Shown here: positions 58,015 through 64,000 of the stretch, piece after piece
Position numbering within the stretch: position 1 is the stretch's first letter
How the letters are laid out: the number at the start of each line of letters is the position of its first letter
Assembly (NCBI GenBank): GCA_023512835.1
Contig: CM042084.1
Location: 57,652,793 to 57,716,792 of the forward strand
DNA from: Taxillus chinensis
Lineage: Eukaryota; Streptophyta; Magnoliopsida; Santalales; Loranthaceae
Direction: 5' to 3'
Length of the DNA: 64,000 nucleotides
Notes under the pieces: generated by a model
What the model was told of the DNA's origin: nothing
What the model saw: only the letters and a program-made list of their open reading frames with translations
Database searches by the model: none
Program-made: the position numbers and the translations under genes

Positions 58015-59127
58015 TTGTACTGTTGTATCTGTCCATATTTAGTGGTTTCATTTCACAGATATTATTTTTTTGCCCTATAATCTTCTAAAAATTTTTACCT
58101 ACTGGTTTATTCACGTTATGATAGAGTTATCTATTGGTTTTTATTGTGATTCTTTCTCAATTTGTCAATTTTCATATTCATACTTAGAAACTAAGAGGAT
58201 AAATGAGGACAAGCTACACTTTATATAATAACAGTATCTATATAATAAAAACCAAGTTTGAGGTGGGCTAGCAAATTTAATGTTGATAAAATAGTGTAGA
58301 TATTTTTGAACCCCCGATCAATTTGTTGTGACTCACTCGCCCACATACAACATGATGAGAGATGTGGTGAAGTCCTCAATGAAATGTCCTTATGTCTTTG
58401 CCTGTTGTTGACCTTTCGGTTTGATAGAAGTCTATACAAGGGTTAAAAGGTGGGGACATTTCATAAACCAAGTAAACCTAACACACAAAACAGTCTTATG
58501 GTATCTCGTGGTAATATATTTTATCTTATAAAAGGTTTGATTTTTTGTAATGTTTAGTCTTGATCTATAGATGCTTGTTTGTTTTATTTGTTTTATCTTT
58601 TAAAAAAACATTTTTATATTGGAGAAAATGTAGATTTGAGATCTAGGCCCTAAAAAAACAGAAGCTTTAAAAAGAAAAAAGATTTTTAAACAAAACACAA
58701 TAATAAAGGACATTTTTTATTTTAAAGAAAAAAATATTGGATCTATGCCCATATGATAATGTCTTTTTCTTTTAAAAACAATAAAAGACTTAAAACACAA
58801 TAAAACAAACTTTGCCACAATTAATATTTCCCAAACAGGGTATGAGCACTAAGAGTTTAATCTCACAGTTATTCGGGCTTTCAATTTAAATTTTTTTGAG
58901 AAGAATGAATTTTGTTGTTTTCTTTTTCTTTTTATTTTTTTGGAAAAAGGAAGAAAAAGAATGAAAAATGTTTTTATGATTTTTTTTTAAATATCAAAAT
59001 CAGGAAAAAGAAATTTTACTAATATGGGTGAAACAGTTTAATAATAAATAAATAAATAAAACATGAATGATGTGCTGCTTGTTGGCACGCCTTATTTGCC
59101 CCTTAGGTGATCTTCTTTCAAAAGATT
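58015..59127. other. AT-rich DNA, no gene seen
   Basis: Long A or T runs, with an A-rich part at 58640-58810 resembling the words at 61370-61800. No coding sequence is seen. Confidence 0.5.
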
Positions 59128-59135
59128 CCTGGAAA

Positions 59136-59552
59136 CAGTGGTGGACCCAAACTCTGTTTGGGGGGGCCATGGCCCCCCTCATTTTTCAAATATACCTAAT
59201 TATTATATATTTTTGTGTGTGTATTGTGTAATGGTATATAGATTAAGCAATTGGCCTCCCTCCTCATTAGATTTTAAAATACAAAATTAAATACACCTAT
59301 AACTAATAACCCTACCAAACATGGGAAGAGACATTTATGATTTATCATATCATATAAATAATAAGAATAGTAAGATAAAAAGTAATGGTATCTGATTGGT
59401 TTTCAATTTTTTATGACTTATTTTTTATTTATCATTGGGCTGTTCCATTACACAGTAATCTTTAGCATTAGCCTTTTGCCTTTGGGTTTCAATTCGAGGC
59501 TCTACCTTCTAGTCTTGGCCTCCCCTGAGATGGATTTCTGGGTCCGCCCCTG
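59136..59552. mobile_element. hAT-type MITE, 417 bp, TSD CCTGGAAA
   Basis: Left end CAGTGGTGGACCCA and right end reversed CAGGGGCGGACCCA form a TIR typical of plant hAT elements. The 8 bp CCTGGAAA is present perfectly at 59128-59135 and 59553-59560. There is no transposase, so it is non-autonomous. Confidence 0.9.
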
Positions 59553-59560
59553 CCTGGAAA

Positions 59561-60270
59561 CACAAATGTTAGAAAAGAAAATGCAACTTCCTCTTCTTCC
59601 TGGCTTCCATGAATCCAAAAAAAGATGGTCGGCCCTCTCTCTCTCTCTCTCAAAATTTTCTCCTTTCACTATTTTCTTTGATGCTCTTCGTAGCTTTTCC
59701 ACTCTCCAAGTTCTTTTTTTTGTAAACTCTCTGAACTGTCTTGCCTCCCCAAAAAAAACCGTGATTTGCATGTCCGTGAAGCCACCTATTTATAGGCAAG
59801 GTTAGCTGGCATTCAAAATGGAAATTTACCCTTATAGTTCTTGATTCAAATAAAATGAATAAATAATATTTCTTATTTTCCAAGGTAACAAAATCATATC
59901 AATCAGAATATTTGATTTTTGTATTACCTAAATTAAATCAATTAAGATAATTGATTTGAGATAATACAGATCTTATTCCCCAAACCTGATGATTTGGTAT
60001 TTTTCTTTTTAATTCTAGGTCTGGACGCTATGATGGGTAAGGCTGAATTCTAGGATGACAAGATTTTCAAATAATTGCTTGATATATTTCTTATATATTT
60101 GACGCTGCAAACTGTGCTTTCCCAATTTCTAGAGTTCCTCTAGTGTACAAATTGTGAAAGCATTAATTTTGGGAAGGATATAGCGTGTTTAGCACATTTG
60201 GAATTAAAAGAATCTTGAAACGACATCATTTTGGGCTACTGTGGAAGTTTATTATTAGGGTTTGACTCTA
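59561..60270. other. Noncoding DNA with a CT run and a minus-strand TATA-like box
   Basis: A (CT)n run lies near 59633-59650. On the minus strand GCCTATAAATAGGTGGC near 59800-59785 looks like a TATA box. The minus-strand frames behind it carry no known domain. It could be the U3/R part of an unrecognised LTR. Confidence 0.35.
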
Positions 60271-60780
60271 GAAGGCCAAATCTCGAATTGGATCTTAAAT
60301 CTCGAAGAAAAGCTCGTTGAAAAGCCGAATCCATTACTTCTGTTCAAGATTTAGACCAAATCTCAAACCTGAACTTAAATCCTGAAGAAAAGCTCATTGA
60401 AAGGGAAAATCCATTAAATCTTGAACCGAAACTCAAATTTCAAAATAAATCTCGCTGAAAGGACAAATTCATTACTTCAGTTCGAGATTTAATTCGATAT
60501 ATCGAAGAGAATGGCCAGATATCGAACCAAAATTGTTATTCTAAGCTGAAAGGCTGAGACATAGTTCAATTTCTATATCTTGGCCGAATATCAAATCAAA
60601 ATATCTCGTCTCAAACTGAAGTTTCTTGTCTCAAACCAAAGTCTCTCATTTTTGTCCTGAGCCAAAGTCTTTTATCGTTCCTTATCTTGAACCTCATCTT
60701 GAAGTCAAATTTCGAACCAAAGTCCCTTGTCCCTGAACCGAACTGGAGTCCTTATCTTGAGGTTGACCAAGTTTGACTTT
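60271..60780 (+). repeat. Degenerate tandem repeats
   Basis: Three or four loose copies of an about 75-85 bp unit (AAATCTCGAA, GAAGAAAAGCTC(G/A)TTGAAA, then ATCCATTACTTC or a variant). Shorter repeats of TCTCGTCTCAAAC and GAACC(A)AAGTC follow. Confidence 0.65.
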
Positions 60781-61369
60781 TGTTTCCGAAACTATTTTGT
60801 TCATAATTTTTTCATTTTTACTTGGAATTGAGTGAGTCAAGTGCATCGATCTCTAAATTTCAACTTCTATAATTTAGGCTGGTTGTAGGGCACTTTGAAT
60901 TTTTCTAGAGATGTCATTAATCTAGTGGTCCCTTGTTGAGTATGGTAATGATTTAACCCGATCAAAATAAAGTCCAATAGTTGCTGCCGCCACGCCAATT
61001 CTAACCGCCACCATTCGATATTCATTCAACGTCACCAGAATTTATTCAGCTCGCCGGAGGTTTTTCACGGCCAACGAATTTGAAGAACCATGGTATATAG
61101 CAAAAAAAAAGCAACAAGAGCAAGTGTTGTGATAGCAAAAAAAGAAATAGCCTTATGATGAAAAGGGAGCTTCTTTAACTAGTATTCTATATTAATCTTC
61201 ATTTCCATTTTCACCAAGTACCCTTCTCTCCACTTTAGAAATACATACATAGGAATAAAATGCTATTGATGAATTTGTAACGTAAAATAAAAATGTAGAC
61301 TTTTAAAATATATAATTGTTTAAATAAAATGTAGACTATAAACCTATGATTTTTAAAATTTATTTGATG
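60781..61369. other. Noncoding DNA
   Basis: No gene seen. The start (TTGACCAAGTTTGACTTTTG) continues the repeat region. Confidence 0.4.
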
Positions 61370-61800
61370 GTAACTAAACCCAATAAAAACTCATTTTTAA
61401 AGTCTCTCTTTTAAATAAACCTTTGTCTCTTTAATCCTACATTTAAAAAAACTAAAAACTCTGAAAACCCAATAAAAATTACAAATTTTAAAACTCCTTA
61501 ATAAAAAAAACAAAAACCAACAAAATAAAAGCTTTAAAACAAATATAAAAAATTCCAAACATAATAAAAATTTTAAAACAACACGAAACCCTTGTAAATA
61601 ATAAAACGAATAAAAAACTTCTGAAAACAAAATAAAACCTTCAAAACCAAATTAGAAGCTTTTTGAAAAAAAATTAAAACAAATAAAATTTGAAAAAGAG
61701 AAACCTCCTAAAATTAAAAAAAAAAGTTTAAACCTTAAAAAAAACTAAAAATCTCATAACCACAGAAAAACAAAAAAAAAAACAAAAAAAACAAAAAATG
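61370..61800. repeat. A-rich strand-asymmetric low-complexity block
   Basis: The plus strand is mostly A with some C and few T or G, built of words like AAAACTCCTTAATAAAA and AAAATTTTAAAACAA. Confidence 0.7.
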
Positions 61801-63390
61801 TAGCTTCCTTTTTTAAACGATCCAAGGAATTGTGGGTTGGATTATCAATATTTATTCCTAATTGCTTGAACCAAAATAAAAATAATTGTGGCAACTGCTT
61901 TTCTTTTCTAGCATGTGATAAACCTTTTTAAAATTTTGCTACAAGGGACTTAAGTCTTACATTTCAAATTTTCAAAAAAAAAAAAACAAAAAAATAATTT
62001 TAATTAAACCAAATGTGAAAAGCAATCGAGGGTACTCACTATCCTTCGGAGGAAAATTGTCTATCATTATAATTCATGTCTCCTATGTAATAGTACTAAT
62101 TTTGAGAGTCGTGGGGTGTTAATTTTTTCTTACATGTAACTGATTCTCAAATTCAACTCTAGGCGCAGACCATATTTTAGGTAATTCAACTACATTTGGT
62201 TGGTAGTAACTTTAAATAACTTAATTTTTTTTATCACCACAATATAGATTTTGAACTCATAGTGATGATGACTACCAATGCCCACTTAGGGTCCAAGCAT
62301 ATGAGCCTGAATGAAATTGGACAATGACATATAGTGTTTAATGGAATTCAAAATATGAAATGACCCGGGTAGGATACCAAAGAAGTTTAACGCAGGTGGG
62401 AGAGAGAGGTCTCCGATTTGTAGTGGCAAGGAAAGCTCTTCGAATTGCAGGATGAGTTAAGAAAGGGGTGAAAAAAAGGGATGAGTGAAGAAAGTCATCC
62501 TCATGACCTCAACGCTAGGGTTGTTGTTGCGAAAAAAGAGGCGCAACGCAATATCAGAGTTAATGCTAAATTTTTTTACCACCACCACGAGTTGTATATT
62601 TTTTAAATATACTTAATGCCAAAGTTAGGTAGAAACTCTAATGCTTTAGAAAAACAAATCAAATTGCAGATAAGCGAAATTAAAGAAAAAAAATAATTTT
62701 CTTATATCTCAAATAAATAATTAGGGTTTTTCTCTCTTAGGATTGTCTATAAAAAAATTTTTACTCTTTTTTTAGGTTCTCTTTAGAACTTTTAGGGTAA
62801 TTAGATTTAATTTCTACCTTAACAAATAACTTAGAAAAATAAAAGAACAGAAACTTTAGGCCTTTAGAAAAATAAAGCAATTTAGTATTAGATAAGTGAA
62901 ACCAAAATAAACAAATAAAACAAATTAGAAATTCCCTCACTCTTAAGATAGGTACTAAAAGGGCGTTGTGAGGGTATTAACCTTTTTTCATACGTAACCA
63001 ACTTTCGGATCCAGCTCTAGCATTGTAAATTATTTTTTTAGGTGATTAACTGCACTAAAAAAACAGTTGGTGGTGATTGTTATTTTTATTACCATTCGGA
63101 TGAAAGTTAAAGGAATCAGATCCCCGAAAGTGGGTTTTTCACCGAATGAAATCTGGTGATGATAATTATTATAATTACTATTTTCGATGGCATTCAAGGT
63201 TGAGTGATTCAAGCTTCTGGTTTCGAGATAGGTGTATTGTCTCTTCTTCCTCTTTTCTTCTTTCTCCTTTATTTTCTTTCTCTCTCAGTCATGTATGTCA
63301 GAGTTAGAATATGATAGAATGTAAATTATTGATAGAAATTTAGAAATTTTATAATACATTGTTGATAGAATTTAAAATAATCCCCTGATG
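61801..63390. other. AT-rich DNA with two related segments
   Basis: Around 62110-62190 and 62965-63045 two segments share the order GTTAA.(T/C)TTTTT, then CATA/CATG-TAAC, TCT-A and TTTTAGGT. Both are followed by TTAGAAAAAT-type words nearby. No gene is seen. Confidence 0.35.
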
Positions 63391-64000
63391 CTTTTGTGGC
63401 CAATGTTCACGATCTTTAGGAGGCTACTTTGTAGTGGTAGGTGTTGTTTTTGCAAGCTATCCAGGATTGAGAATTGGAAGCTTTTTTTTTGATCGGTTGT
63501 ATTTGGTTGCCCCAGGACGATTGGCGGATGATAGGTTTTGTTGGTGGTCTAAGCAGACACGTGGTTTTCAGGTTATGAGCCTTTATTCTCTTTTGATGCC
63601 TACTAGGCCTGGGTTGTTCCCATGGTGTAGTATGTGGAAGGCGCGGGTTCTGTCTTGAGTTGCTTTTTTTGTTTGGATTGCGGTGCTTGACAGGATCTTT
63701 ACTACTGATAACCTGCGACGCAGTGTTTCGGTCTTGCTAGTCGTTGCTCTATGTGCAAGGCTTCAGCAGAATTTGTGGATCATTTATTTCTTTATTATCC
63801 GTATGTTCGGTAGCTTTGGGACATGATTTTGGGCTTGTTCGGCCTTCTTTGAGTGATGCCATTCCTTTGTGGGTTATTTGAGTGTTGGCTTCGGGGTGTG
63901 GGGTGGCGATAGGTGGTATGGAAGGTTGTTCATCCTTTTCTTCTTTGGTGTATTTAGCGCGAGCGGAATGCCCATGTTTTTGACGATAGGGAGTGATCCC
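63391..64000 (+). mobile_element. LINE 3' part, runs off the window
   Basis: Broken frames read FFVWIAVLDRIFTTDNL (about 63667-63715), a zinc-finger-like region with MCK.SAEFVDHLF and ILGLFGLL, then a (C)-I-.-R-E-R-N-A-H-V-F tail near 63945-63985. This is the same end region as in the two LINE copies in DDB1 intron 2. The part before 63660 resembles the RNase H to zinc-finger linker. The 3' end lies beyond base 64000. Confidence 0.7.

Noticed and set aside
59413..59883. 130-codon plus frame and overlapping minus frames
   Set aside because: The plus frame starts inside the hAT MITE and crosses its boundary; no domain, and a CT microsatellite supplies much of it.

Overview
The window is nuclear DNA from a flowering plant. 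It is AT-rich with few genes. Codon use and the long transposon-filled introns fit a woody eudicot or a similar repeat-rich angiosperm, but the species cannot be told from the sequence. I see one cellular gene: the first eleven exons (about 324 of roughly 1,090 residues) of DDB1, the adaptor of CUL4 ubiquitin ligases. It lies on the minus strand from 18639 down to 1612 and runs off the left edge. All eleven visible exons keep frame, and all junctions are GT-AG. Its introns are swollen by old transposons: intron 2 is 10.2 kb, with two LINE fragments in opposite orientation, an RTE-type LINE relic and a MITE. Intron 7 holds a collapsed Ty1/copia element, intron 10 a 0.4 kb MITE, and intron 11 a LINE-like ORF1 relic.

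From about 19.6 to 58 kb the window is nested LTR-retroelement sequence. An old coding sequence with a C-terminal Ulp1-like (C48) cysteine-protease relic starts near 20.4 kb and ends near 37.2 kb, just before a polypurine tract and an LTR-like segment. It was split by a 1.78 kb solo LTR (21367-23147, TSD TACAC). It was split again by a complete 13.15 kb Ty1/copia element of SIRE type (23359-36508, two 1,414 bp LTRs, TSD GAGAT/GAGAC). The copia element itself carries a 221 bp inverted-repeat insertion in its RNase H region. Downstream of pol it has an extra ORF (about 32257-34945) whose C-terminus again has the H, D, Q, C layout of a Ulp1-like protease. Two different retroelements with a Ulp1-like domain in the post-pol position, one inside the other, is the most notable feature here.

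From 38.7 to 43.4 kb there are fragments of other copia elements on both strands. From 43852 to 53408 lies a fairly young minus-strand Ty3/gypsy chromovirus (about 2.15 kb LTRs, perfect 12 nt iMet primer site, gag, protease, RT, RNase H, integrase, chromodomain-like tail, 6 bp TSD TCCAAC). It landed inside a 176 bp tandem repeat array. From 54.4 to 58 kb there are further LTR-like stretches and two very small ORFs. From 58 to 64 kb the DNA is AT-rich, with a 417 bp hAT-type MITE (perfect 8 bp TSD), degenerate repeats, and a LINE 3' end that runs off the right edge.

All TE assignments rest on motifs, LTR pairs, primer sites and target duplications read by eye; no database search was possible.
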